From DASYTH01 sp035762905 (GTDB lineage: Bacteria; Actinomycetota; Actinomycetes; Mycobacteriales; Pseudonocardiaceae), in contig NZ_DASUCC010000034.1 of the NCBI RefSeq assembly GCF_035762905.1, forward strand, positions 62,001-126,000: a stretch of 64,000 bases of DNA, written 5' to 3'. Below are positions 43,871 to 52,315 of the stretch, piece after piece; position 1 is the stretch's first letter; each line of letters opens with the position of its first letter. The position numbers were made by a program, and so were the translations under genes. The notes beneath the pieces were generated by a model, which made no database searches, was not told where the DNA came from, and worked only from the letters and a program-made list of their open reading frames with translations.

Positions 43871-44238
43871 GGCTTGCCTCCCCGGTTGGCCAGCAGCACG
43901 GCGGCGGCGCCGCGCAGCACGTCCAGCTGGGACTCGACGACCTTGCCCTCGGCGAGCGCGCGCATCTGCTCGGCGCCCTGCTGCTCGATCAGGTCGTAGT
44001 TGGTGACGGCGGAGCTGACGTTGCCGGCAATCGTGTTGATCTTGTCGGTCATCTTGCCCAGGTTGTCCCGCCACTGGCCGACCACCTCGGCCACCGCCGC
44101 ACCGATGTCCCCCGGCCCGAGGTCGCCGCCGTTCACCTCGAGCGCCGAGCAGGCGCCGGAGACCTCACCGGCCACGGCGCGCAGCTCGCCGACCCGGGTC
44201 GCGAGCGCCGCGGTGTCCGCAACGAATCCCTGTCCCAT
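43867..44238 (-). CDS. small WXG100-like protein
   Basis: 123 residues, nearly all helical. Seen: GQWRDNLGKMTDKIN in a position that mimics the turn of WXG100 proteins, flanked by two amphipathic helices. Start ATG 44238 (a longer frame to 44361 is possible). First gene of an operon with ATGA/GTGA overlaps; no EssC, EccC or other secretion machinery lies in this window. Confidence 0.6.
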   Translation of the reverse strand: MGQGFVADTAALATRVGELRAVAGEVSGACSALEVNGGDLGPGDIGAAVAEVVGQWRDNLGKMTDKINTIAGNVSSAVTNYDLIEQQGAEQMRALAEGKVVESQLDVLRGAAAVLLANRGGKP

Positions 44239-44403
44239 GCCGGCAAGTAGATCTCCACCGGCGCGGCGGCGGGTACCAGGGTTGCGCAACCGGGCAAGCG
44301 GGCTGCACGCCTTGACAACGCGGTCATAATAGAAAATCGGCGCCATCGACAATTTCGACAACGCCGTTTGAAGTGGATTGATTATAGCAGATGAGAGGGC
44401 CTC
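44239..44403. other. relatively AT-rich divergent promoter region
   Basis: 165 bases between the WXG operon and the helicase, markedly richer in A/T from about 44326 to 44400 (for example AATAGAAAATC and GATTGATTATAG) than anything nearby. It must hold both promoters. No clear operator found. Confidence 0.5.
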
Positions 44404-46503
44404 TTGTCAAACCGGGAATTGCCGGCGGAACGCGAATACGTGCGGTTTCTCTACGAGCGTCTCGACGCCGAGCGAAGCGCGGTGTCCGCCGAGCTCGACC
44501 GGACCCTGCGGAACAGTTCGGAGACCGAACCGGAGCTGCGTTACCGCAGGGAGATCGTCGTGCGCGCGCTGTCCGAGCAGGCCAGCCGCCTGTATCGGGC
44601 GGAGACCGGGTTGTGCTTCGGGCGGATCGACCACGCAGGCGGTGGCCGCGCCTACATCGGCCGGGTGGGCCTGTTCGACGAGAAAGCCGACTACGAGCCA
44701 TTGCTGATGGATTGGCGCGCGCCCGCGTCGCGGCCATTCTACTGCGCCACCGGCGCCCATCCGGAAGGGCTGGTCCGGCGCCGGCATTTTCGCACGAGTG
44801 GACGCCGGATTATCGATTTTCATGACGATTTGCTGGACGTCGAGGCGGCGAATGGCGCGGACACCTCGCTGCTGGCCGCGCTGAACGCGCCGCGCGACGG
44901 CACCATGCGCGACATCGTCGCGACCATCCAGGCCGAGCAGGACGAGATCATCCGGCTGGCGCACCGCGGGGTGGTGGTGATCGAAGGCGGCCCGGGCACC
45001 GGCAAGACCGCGGTCGCCCTGCACCGGGTCGCCTACCTGCTCTACCACCAGCGCGAGCGGCTGTCCCGGTCCGGCGTGCTGATCATCGGCCCGAATCCGG
45101 GCTTCCTGCGCTACATCGGCGACGTGCTGCCCTCGCTCGGCGAGACCGACGTGGTGTTCGCCACGCCCGGGGAGCTGTGGCCGGGCCTGGTCACCACCGC
45201 CGAGGAGACGCCCGAGATCCGGCGGATCAAGGGCTCGGTGACCATGGTCGACGTGCTGGCCGCCGCGGTCGCCGACCGGCAGGAGCTGCCGGACGACCCG
45301 ATCGAGATCGAGCTGGACGACGTGACCGTGGCCGTGGACTGGTTCCTCGCCGCCAAGGCGCGGGATCAGGCCCGGTCCACCGGCCTGCGGCACAACCAGG
45401 CCAGGGCGACGTTCGCCGCCGAGGTGGTCGAGGCGCTCACCCGGCAGGCCGTCGAGCAGATCGACCCCGACCTGTTCGACATGATCGGCCCGGACATCCG
45501 CGCCGAGCTGGCCGCCGATCCGCGGCTGGCGGACGCGGTGGAACGGCTCTGGCCGGCGCTCACCCCGGAACGGCTGCTGGCCGAGCTGTTCGCCTCGCCG
45601 GCCCGGCTGGCCATCGCCCGCGCGCCTGCGGCGCTGTACCGGGCGGCCGGCGACGCCTGGACGGTTTCCGACCCGGCGCTGCTGGACGAGGCCGCCGAGT
45701 TCCTCGGTCCGTTCGAGGCGGAGGCGGCGGCGGAGGAGGACGATCCGGTCGCCTACGCCGAGGGCGTGCTGGAGATCCTGGACACCGACGAGGACCCGGA
45801 CGAGGAGCTGCTGCGGGCGGTCGACGTGCTGAGCGCCGAGCAACTGGCCGAGCGGCACGTCGAGCTGGACCACCGGACGCTGGCCGAGCGGGCCGCGGCC
45901 GACCGGGAGTGGGCCTACGGCCACGTGGTGGTGGACGAGGCGCAGGAGCTGTCCGAGATGGACTGGCGGGTGGTCATGCGGCGCTGCCCGAGCCGGTCGA
46001 TCACGATCGTCGGCGACCTGGCCCAGCGGGAGTCCACGGCCGGCGCGCGGTCGTGGGCCGGCCTGCTCAAGCCGTTCGTGGCGGACCGCTGGGTGCACCG
46101 CAGGCTGACCGTGAACTACCGCACCCCGGCCGAGATCATGGAGCTGGCCGAGCGGGTGGTGCCCGAGGTGACTCCGGCGGTGCCGGTGCGCCGGACCGGG
46201 TCGCGGCCGTGGGCGCGCCGGGTCGAACCGGGCGAGCTGGCCGACGCGGTTCGCCGCGCGATCAAGGAGCTCGGCGAGGACGGCGCGGTGGCGGTGATCG
46301 CGCCGCCCGGGCTGGCGCTGGACGTGCCGGGCCCGGTGCTCACCCCGCGCGCGGCCAAGGGCCTGGAGTTCGACGCGGTGATCGTGGTGGAGCCGGCCCG
46401 GATCGAGCGGCCGGCCGACCTGTACGTCGCGCTCACCCGGGCCACCCAACGACTGGGCATCGTGCATGCCGAGTCGCTGCCCCCGGCGTTACGTGTTGAA
46501 TAG
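44404..46503 (+). CDS. HelD/HelR-type RNA polymerase recycling helicase
   Basis: 699 residues of superfamily 1. Seen: N-terminal charged coiled coil, Walker A GGPGTGKTAVA near residue 197, Walker B VVDEAQELSEMDW, motif NYRTPAEIMEL, AKGLEFDAVIVV and YVALTRATQRLG at the end. Known HelD/HelR proteins bind RNA polymerase and free stalled or rifamycin-bound enzyme; HelR gives rifamycin tolerance in Streptomyces. Which subtype this is cannot be decided here, and I saw no clear rifamycin-associated 19-base inverted repeat upstream. TTG 44404 has GAGAGGG just before it. Confidence 0.85.
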   Translation: MSNRELPAEREYVRFLYERLDAERSAVSAELDRTLRNSSETEPELRYRREIVVRALSEQASRLYRAETGLCFGRIDHAGGGRAYIGRVGLFDEKADYEPLLMDWRAPASRPFYCATGAHPEGLVRRRHFRTSGRRIIDFHDDLLDVEAANGADTSLLAALNAPRDGTMRDIVATIQAEQDEIIRLAHRGVVVIEGGPGTGKTAVALHRVAYLLYHQRERLSRSGVLIIGPNPGFLRYIGDVLPSLGETDVVFATPGELWPGLVTTAEETPEIRRIKGSVTMVDVLAAAVADRQELPDDPIEIELDDVTVAVDWFLAAKARDQARSTGLRHNQARATFAAEVVEALTRQAVEQIDPDLFDMIGPDIRAELAADPRLADAVERLWPALTPERLLAELFASPARLAIARAPAALYRAAGDAWTVSDPALLDEAAEFLGPFEAEAAAEEDDPVAYAEGVLEILDTDEDPDEELLRAVDVLSAEQLAERHVELDHRTLAERAAADREWAYGHVVVDEAQELSEMDWRVVMRRCPSRSITIVGDLAQRESTAGARSWAGLLKPFVADRWVHRRLTVNYRTPAEIMELAERVVPEVTPAVPVRRTGSRPWARRVEPGELADAVRRAIKELGEDGAVAVIAPPGLALDVPGPVLTPRAAKGLEFDAVIVVEPARIERPADLYVALTRATQRLGIVHAESLPPALRVE

Positions 46504-46508
46504 GGCGC

Positions 46509-47315
46509 GTGGCCGACTCGGTTGACGATCTTGTGATCCGGATGACGAACGTCGGCGTTCGCCGGGGCACGACGCACCTGCTCACCGGTTTGGACTGGCA
46601 GGTCGAGCTGGACGAGCGCTGGGTGGTGCTCGGCGCGAACGGGGCCGGGAAGACGACCCTGCTGCGCCTCGCCGCCGCCGAGCTGCATCCCACGACGGGT
46701 CAGGTGCACGTGCTCGGCGAGCGACTCGGCCGGGTGGACGTGTTCGAGCTGCGGCCGCGGATCGGGTTCTGCTCGGCGGCGTTGCTCACCCGGGTGCCGG
46801 GCGAGGAGCGGGTGGCCGATCTGGTGGTCAGCGCCGGCTACGCGGTGCTCGGCCGGTGGCGCGAGGAGTACGAGACGACCGACACCGCCCGGGCGGCGGA
46901 GCTGATGAAGGCGCTCGGCGTCGCCCACCTGGGGGACCGACGGTTCGGCACACTGTCCGAAGGGGAGCGCAAGCGCACGCTGATCGCCCGCGCGCTGATG
47001 ACCGATCCGGAACTGCTGCTCCTGGATGAGCCGGCGGCCGGGCTGGACCTCGGCGGCCGGGAGGATCTGGTGGCCCGGCTGGCCGAGCTGGCCGCCGATC
47101 CGGATGCTCCGGCCACGATCCTGGTCACCCACCACGTGGAGGAGATCCCGCCCGGCTTCACCCACCTGCTGCTGCTCTCCGACGGTGCGGTGGTCGCGCA
47201 TGGCCTGCTCGAGGACGTGTTGACCAGCGAGAACCTGTCGGCCGCGTTCGGCTCGGCGCTCGAGGTGCAGCGGGTCGGCGACCGGTACTTCGCCCGTCGT
47301 CGTACCGACGGGTAA
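46509..47315 (+). CDS. stand-alone ABC ATPase
   Basis: 268 residues. Seen: Walker A GANGAGKTT near residue 46, signature LSEGERKRTLIARAL, Walker B LLLLDEPAAGLD, and switch THHVEEIP. No permease is adjacent; such ATPases of actinobacteria are often called iron/molybdate-type, but the substrate is unknown. GTG start only 5 bases after the helicase stop, so co-transcription is likely. Confidence 0.88.
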   Translation: MADSVDDLVIRMTNVGVRRGTTHLLTGLDWQVELDERWVVLGANGAGKTTLLRLAAAELHPTTGQVHVLGERLGRVDVFELRPRIGFCSAALLTRVPGEERVADLVVSAGYAVLGRWREEYETTDTARAAELMKALGVAHLGDRRFGTLSEGERKRTLIARALMTDPELLLLDEPAAGLDLGGREDLVARLAELAADPDAPATILVTHHVEEIPPGFTHLLLLSDGAVVAHGLLEDVLTSENLSAAFGSALEVQRVGDRYFARRRTDG

Positions 47316-47344
47316 CCTGCGGCCCAGACCAGGAGGAGGCACTT

Positions 47345-48124
47345 GTGGGCGAGTTCGTCAGGCTCGAGGTCGAGGACGGCATCGGCACCATCCGGTTGGA
47401 CCGGCCGCCGATGAACGCGCTCAACAAGCAGGTGCAGGAGGAGATCCGCGCGGCGGCCCGGCAGGCGAGCGAGCGGCCCGAGGTGCGCGCGGTGATCGTC
47501 TACGGCGGGCAGAAGGTGTTCGCCGCCGGCGCGGACATCAAGGAGATGGCCGAGCTGTCCTATGTGGACATGGCGGAGCGGGCGGGGCCGCTGTCCGCGT
47601 CGTTCGCCGCGGTCGCGGAGATCCCGAAGCCGACCGTCGCCGCGGTCACCGGCTACGCGCTCGGCGGCGGGCTGGAGCTGGCGCTGTGCTGCGACCGCCG
47701 GGTGGCCGGCGACAACGCCAAGGTCGGCCAGCCCGAGATCCTGCTCGGCATCATTCCCGGCGCCGGTGGCACCCAGCGGCTCGCCCGGCTGATCGGGCCG
47801 AGCAAGGCCAAGGACATCGTCTACACGGGACGGTTCGTCGAGGCCGGCGAGGCGCTGGCGCTGGGCATCGTGGACGAGGTGGTCGCCCCGGACGACGTGT
47901 ACGAGGCGGCGCTGCGCTGGGCCCGGCAGTTCGCGGCCGGACCGGCCCGGGCGCTGGCCGCGGCCAAGGCGGCGATCGACAACGGCCTGGACACCGATCT
48001 GGCCACCGGCCTCAAGGTGGAGAGCCAGGTGTTCGCCGCGCTGTTCGCCACCGAGGACCAGAAGACCGGCATGCGCTCGTTCATCGAGAACGGGCCGGGG
48101 AAGGCGACCTTCAGTGGAAAGTAG
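47345..48124 (+). CDS. enoyl-CoA hydratase/isomerase
   Basis: 259-residue crotonase-fold enzyme that hydrates 2-enoyl-CoA. Seen: oxyanion segment FAAGADIKEMAEL, GYALGGGLELALCCDRRVA with one catalytic Glu, and EILLGIIPGAGGTQRLARLIG with the other. GTG 47345 has AGGAGG about six bases upstream. Ends 11 bases inside the methyltransferase that follows. Fits beta-oxidation together with the thiolase and EtfAB in this window. Confidence 0.93.
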   Translation: MGEFVRLEVEDGIGTIRLDRPPMNALNKQVQEEIRAAARQASERPEVRAVIVYGGQKVFAAGADIKEMAELSYVDMAERAGPLSASFAAVAEIPKPTVAAVTGYALGGGLELALCCDRRVAGDNAKVGQPEILLGIIPGAGGTQRLARLIGPSKAKDIVYTGRFVEAGEALALGIVDEVVAPDDVYEAALRWARQFAAGPARALAAAKAAIDNGLDTDLATGLKVESQVFAALFATEDQKTGMRSFIENGPGKATFSGK

Positions 48125-49073
48125 TGATCCCGCACCGAATCCGCATGCCTCGGCCGAGGAGATCGAGGCCGCGCGCTCGGATCTCAAGCTGGCCAACGTG
48201 CTCTACCACGACTGGGAGGCCGACACCTACGACGAGAAGTGGTCGATCTCCTATGACGAGCGGTGCATCGACTACGCCGTCGGGCGGTTCAAGGCGGTGG
48301 CCGGCGAGCAGGACTGGCCCTACGAGCACGCCATGGAACTGGGCAGTGGCACGGGTTTCTTCCTGCTCAACCTGATGCAGGGCGGCGTGATCAAGAAGGG
48401 CTCGGTGACCGACCTGTCGCCCGGCATGGTGCGGGTCGCGCTGCGCAACGCCGCCGGTCTTGGCCTGGACGTGGACGGCCGGGTGGCCGATGCCGAGCGG
48501 ATTCCCTACGAGGACGACACGTTCGACCTCGTGGTCGGGCACGCGGTGCTGCACCACATCCCCGATCTGCCGGCGGCGTTCCGCGAGGTGCTGCGGGTGC
48601 TCAAGCCGGGCGGGCGGTTCGTCTTCGCCGGCGAGCCGACCAGGATCGGCGACCGGTACGCCCGGCGGCTCGGCCGGATCGTGTGGTGGCTGACCACCAA
48701 CGTGACCCGGCTCGGACCGCTGCGGGAGTGGCGGCGCCCGCAGGCCGAACTCGACTCCTCGTCCCGGGCGGCGGCGCTCGAGGCGATCGTGGACATCCAC
48801 ACGTTCGACCCGACCGAGCTGGAGCGGATGGCCGGCGTGGCCGGCGCGCGGAACGTGCGGGCCCACACCGAGGAACTGTCCGCGGCGCTGTTCGGCTGGC
48901 CGGTGCGCACCTTCGAGGCCGCCGTTCCGCCGGAGAAGCTGGGCCTGCGCTGGAAGTTGTTCGCCTACAAGTCTTGGCTGCGACTGTCCTGGTTCGACGA
49001 GCACGTGCTGCGCCGGATCGCCCCGCGCGAGCTGTTCTACAACGTGATGATCACTGGAACAAAACCCGTGTGA
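48114..49073 (+). CDS. class I SAM-dependent methyltransferase
   Basis: 319 residues. Seen: SAM motif I ELGSGTGFFLLNL near residue 76, acidic motif II DLSPGMV, DDTFDLVVGHAVLHHI and LKPGGRFVFAGEP. GTG 48114 overlaps the hydratase gene by 11 bases. Its TGA stop overlaps GTG as GTGA (49070-49073), opening the second MIRU-like element. Substrate unknown. Confidence 0.88.
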   Translation: MESSDPAPNPHASAEEIEAARSDLKLANVLYHDWEADTYDEKWSISYDERCIDYAVGRFKAVAGEQDWPYEHAMELGSGTGFFLLNLMQGGVIKKGSVTDLSPGMVRVALRNAAGLGLDVDGRVADAERIPYEDDTFDLVVGHAVLHHIPDLPAAFREVLRVLKPGGRFVFAGEPTRIGDRYARRLGRIVWWLTTNVTRLGPLREWRRPQAELDSSSRAAALEAIVDIHTFDPTELERMAGVAGARNVRAHTEELSAALFGWPVRTFEAAVPPEKLGLRWKLFAYKSWLRLSWFDEHVLRRIAPRELFYNVMITGTKPV

Positions 49074-49168
49074 GCGAGCTTGCGAGCGAACCATCGGACG
49101 CTGCCCCGGCGCCGAGCTTGCGAGGCGGCGGGGTTGGCCGGCGGCGAGCTTGCGAGGCGCCGGTGTGA
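49070..49168 (+). repeat. MIRU-like intercistronic element, copy 2
   Basis: 99 bases filling the whole gap between two methyltransferase genes. CGAGCTTGCGAG occurs at 49075, 49113 and 49145, the same 38- and 32-base spacings as in copy 1 at 9700. The middle stem carries one mismatch here. One open frame links both neighbours by GTGA overlaps (49070-49073 and 49165-49168). Confidence 0.75.
49070..49168 (+). CDS. 32-residue coupling peptide of the second MIRU-like element
   Basis: GTG start within the upstream stop; carries SELASE, SLRGGG and RACE at the same positions as the peptide encoded at 9700. Its TGA overlaps the GTG of the next gene. Confidence 0.4.
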   Translation: MSELASEPSDAAPAPSLRGGGVGRRRACEAPV

Positions 49169-50319
49169 GCTATCAGTTCTCGGTGGCCGACGTCGGTTTT
49201 CTGGCGGCCGCGGCGGCGGAGATCGCCGAGGTCGACCGGTTGCCGCTGACCGGCGCGTCCTACCTCGCCGACGTGCGCACGGCGCGCGGTCTGCTCGGGG
49301 ACCGGGCCGGCGCGGTGCTGGAGACCGTGCTGCTGCGCCGGCGGGCGGTGTCCAAAGTGGAGGATCCGGGCCGCTGGCTGTTCACCGACGCCGCGTTGCA
49401 GCAGGCCACCCCGTTGCTCGTGGCCCGGCACCGGGCGGCCCGGTTCGCCGGCCGGGACGTGCACGACGTGACCTGCTCGGTCGGCGTGGACCTGGCCGAA
49501 CTGGCCGCGGTGGCCGGGCGCTGCCTCGGCTCCGACCTGGACCCGGTGCGGCTGGCGATGGCGGCGCACAACTGTCCCGGGGTCGCGCTGGCCCGGGCCG
49601 ACGCGCTGCGGCCGGTGAGCCGGGGCACGGCGGTTTTCGCCGATCCCGGGCGCCGGGACGCCGCCGGCCGCAGGCGCTGGCGGCCGGCCGACTTCGCGCC
49701 CCCGCTGGACGCGCTGACCGCCGCGTACCCGGGGCGCGACCTGGCGGTGAAATGTGCGCCCGGCATCGACCTCGCCGACGTGCCGTGGGCGGACGAGGTG
49801 GAGATCGTCTCGCTGGACGGGCAGGTGCGCGAGGCCTGCCTGTGGCGCGGCGGCCTGGCCACCGCCCGGCGCCGGGCCACCGTGCTGCGCACCGAAGGTC
49901 CACAGTGGACCATCACGGACGGCGAACCGGACGACTGCCCGGTGCGGGCTCCCGGTGCGTGGATCGTCGACCCGGACGGCGCGGTGGTGCGGGCCGGACT
50001 GGTCCGGCACTACGCGGCCCGGCACCGGCTCGGCCAGTTGGACGAACGGATCGCCTACCTCACCGGCGACACGCCGCCGCCCGGCATCCGCGCCTTCCGG
50101 GTGCTCGAGCACGGTCACTACACCGAGAAGGCCCTCCGGGCGGCGCTGCGCCGGCTCGGCATCGGCCGGCTGGAGATTCTGGTCCGCGGCCTGGACGTCG
50201 ACCCCAACCGGCTGCGTCCCCGGCTGCGCCTGTCCGGCACCGCCGAGGCGTCCGTGGTGCTCACCCGGGTCGGCCGCACGCCGACGGCGTTCCTCTGCCG
50301 GGCGGAGCGGACGTCCTGA
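49165..50319 (+). CDS. THUMP-like SAM-dependent methyltransferase
   Basis: 384 residues. Seen: Rossmann core with CSVGVDLAELAAVAG and LGSDLDPVRLAMAAHN, then DPGRRDAAGRR and a C-terminal region (LRALRRLGIGRLEILVRG) described as THUMP-like in actinobacteria. Possible rRNA or tRNA methyltransferase; target unknown. GTG 49165 overlaps the stop of the repeat-encoded peptide; a start at 49150 inside the repeat is less likely. Confidence 0.83.
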   Translation: MSYQFSVADVGFLAAAAAEIAEVDRLPLTGASYLADVRTARGLLGDRAGAVLETVLLRRRAVSKVEDPGRWLFTDAALQQATPLLVARHRAARFAGRDVHDVTCSVGVDLAELAAVAGRCLGSDLDPVRLAMAAHNCPGVALARADALRPVSRGTAVFADPGRRDAAGRRRWRPADFAPPLDALTAAYPGRDLAVKCAPGIDLADVPWADEVEIVSLDGQVREACLWRGGLATARRRATVLRTEGPQWTITDGEPDDCPVRAPGAWIVDPDGAVVRAGLVRHYAARHRLGQLDERIAYLTGDTPPPGIRAFRVLEHGHYTEKALRAALRRLGIGRLEILVRGLDVDPNRLRPRLRLSGTAEASVVLTRVGRTPTAFLCRAERTS

Positions 50320-50329
50320 CCGGGCCCCG

Positions 50330-50731
50330 TCAGGTCAACTCGTACAGGCACGACGCCAGCACCTCGTCCGACTGGGTGTCCACCTCCTTGCCGTCCACGG
50401 TGATCGTGCAGGTGACCGTCTTGTCGGCCCCTTCCAGGTTGAAGTCCGGCGCCGCCATGACGCTGAGGATGGTGCCGCGCTTGGCCGAGACCTCCTTCTT
50501 CCACGGGAGCGGGACGTTGTTCTCGGTCACCGGCTTGTCGACGTCGACGAGCGTGATCGCCGGCGAGGTGCCCGGCCCGGTCACCTCGTAGACGACCGCG
50601 TGCGTGTCCGGGCCCGCCGCACCGCCCTGTTCGCTGCCGGAACTCGACGACGGGGCCGGCTTCTCGGCCGAGCAACCCGCGGCCAGCACGGCGATGATGG
50701 CAAGTCCGCAGGTCACACTCACTGAACGCAT
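50330..50731 (-). CDS. MmpS-like lipoprotein
   Basis: 133 residues. Seen: signal peptide with lipobox VLAAGC near residue 20, Ser/Pro/Gly linker, then the MmpS beta-domain pattern VVYEVTGPG, VPLPWKKE, TVTCTITVDGKEVD and a final Cys. Known MmpS proteins accompany MmpL lipid or siderophore exporters in mycobacteria; none is nearby, so this is an orphan copy. Confidence 0.8.
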   Translation of the reverse strand: MRSVSVTCGLAIIAVLAAGCSAEKPAPSSSSGSEQGGAAGPDTHAVVYEVTGPGTSPAITLVDVDKPVTENNVPLPWKKEVSAKRGTILSVMAAPDFNLEGADKTVTCTITVDGKEVDTQSDEVLASCLYELT

Positions 50732-50914
50732 CTATGCTCCCCAGATTGGGCTGAATGGCGGAAGCGAGGCTAGCCAACACCCCCTACACAGTTCGCCCAC
50801 ACGAGCCACACAGGGCGCACCCGGGGTCGGATGCCGGATCCCGATCGATGAGCGTTCGGAATGAGGCATTCAGCGCCTTCCGCCGCGCGCCCCCCGGGTG
50901 CTCTAATGCCGGCC

Positions 50915-52315
50915 ATGTCCGAGCCCAATGGCCAGACCATCGAACAGTTCGGCTATCGGCAGGAGCTCAAACGATCACTGTCGTTCTGGGACCTGTTGAT
51001 CTACGGACTGATCTTCATGGTGCCGATCGCCCCGTTCGGGATCTTCGGCAGCGTCTTCAACGCGTCGGGCGGCATGGTCGCCCTCGCCTACCTGGTCGGC
51101 GCGGTGGGAATGATCTTCACCGCCGTCTCGTATGCCCAGATGTCCAAGGCGTTTCCGCTGGCCGGCTCGGTGTACTCGTATGCCGGCCGGGGAATCGCGC
51201 CGCCGATCGGGTTCATCGCCGGCTGGCAGATCCTGCTCGACTACATCCTGGTTCCGGCGCTGCTCTACATCGTCTCCGGACTCGCCATGCACTCCTTCGT
51301 GCCGGCGATTCCGGTGTGGCTGTGGGTGGTCGGGTTCGTGCTGCTGAACACGGCGATCAACTACTTCGGCATCGAGCTGACCGCGCGGACCAACCGGATC
51401 ATCCTGGTCGCCGAGCTGATCGTGCTGGCCCTGTTCCTGGTGATCGGCATCGTGGCGGTGGCCGGCGGCAGGTCGACCGGCGACTTCATCAGCCCGCTGT
51501 TCGACTCGGAGACGTTCACCGTCGGGCTGATCTTCGGTGCGGTCTCCGTCGCGGTGCTGAGCTTCCTGGGGTTCGACGCGATCTCCACGCTGTCCGAGGA
51601 GAACCGCGAGGGCGCCGGCCAGGTGGCCAGGGCGACGATCGGCTCGCTGATCGTCGTGGCCGTGCTGTTCGTGGTGCAGACCTGGGTGGCCGCGCTGCTG
51701 GTGCCGGACCGGGAGAGGCTGCTGACCGAGGGCGACCCGGACGGCGCCGCGTTCTACCGGGCGGCCGAGGTCGCCGGCGGGCACTGGCTCTACGTGGTCA
51801 CCGCCGTCGCGACCGCGGTCGCCTGGGGCTTCGCCAACGCGCTCGTCGCGCAGGCCGCCACGTCGCGGGTGCTGTTCTCGATGGCCCGGGACCGGCAGTT
51901 GCCCCGGATTCTGGCCCGGGTGCACCCCACCTACCGGGTGCCGGAGTACGCGACGTTCGTGGTCGCCGGGATCACGCTGGTGGTCGGGGTCGGCATGACG
52001 TTCCGGGCGGACAGCGGGCTGACCCTGCTCACCACGCTGGTCAACTTCGGCGCGCTCACCGCGTTCCTGCTGCTGCACGCCTCGGTGATCGTGCACTACC
52101 TGGTCCGCAACCGCAGCCGGGACTACCTGCGGCACCTGGTCGTTCCGGTGTGCGGGTTGGTGATCCTCGGCTACGTGGTGATCAAGGCGAACCTGGCCGC
52201 GCAGGTGGTGGGGTTGATCTGGCTCGGCGTCGGCCTGGTGATCATGCTCGGGCTGCTGAGCAGCGGCCGGACACCGACGCTCGGCGAGCCGGAGGTCCGG
52301 GAGGACGTCCGATGA
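50915..52315 (+). CDS. APC-family amino acid/amine permease
   Basis: 466 residues, about 12 membrane segments. Seen: LSFWDLLIYGLIFMVPIAPFG at the start, FPLAGSVYSYAGRGI, and SFLGFDAISTLSEENR, typical of PuuP/YhjX-like APC transporters. ATG 50915. Ends overlapping the formamidase start (ATGA 52312-52315), which suggests it brings in an amide or amine that the enzyme then hydrolyses. Confidence 0.9.
   Translation: MSEPNGQTIEQFGYRQELKRSLSFWDLLIYGLIFMVPIAPFGIFGSVFNASGGMVALAYLVGAVGMIFTAVSYAQMSKAFPLAGSVYSYAGRGIAPPIGFIAGWQILLDYILVPALLYIVSGLAMHSFVPAIPVWLWVVGFVLLNTAINYFGIELTARTNRIILVAELIVLALFLVIGIVAVAGGRSTGDFISPLFDSETFTVGLIFGAVSVAVLSFLGFDAISTLSEENREGAGQVARATIGSLIVVAVLFVVQTWVAALLVPDRERLLTEGDPDGAAFYRAAEVAGGHWLYVVTAVATAVAWGFANALVAQAATSRVLFSMARDRQLPRILARVHPTYRVPEYATFVVAGITLVVGVGMTFRADSGLTLLTTLVNFGALTAFLLLHASVIVHYLVRNRSRDYLRHLVVPVCGLVILGYVVIKANLAAQVVGLIWLGVGLVIMLGLLSSGRTPTLGEPEVREDVR

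Noticed and set aside
44239..44403. Rifamycin-associated element upstream of the helicase
   Set aside because: I looked for a 19-base inverted repeat and found only a weak GAGG-G-CCTC palindrome next to the start.
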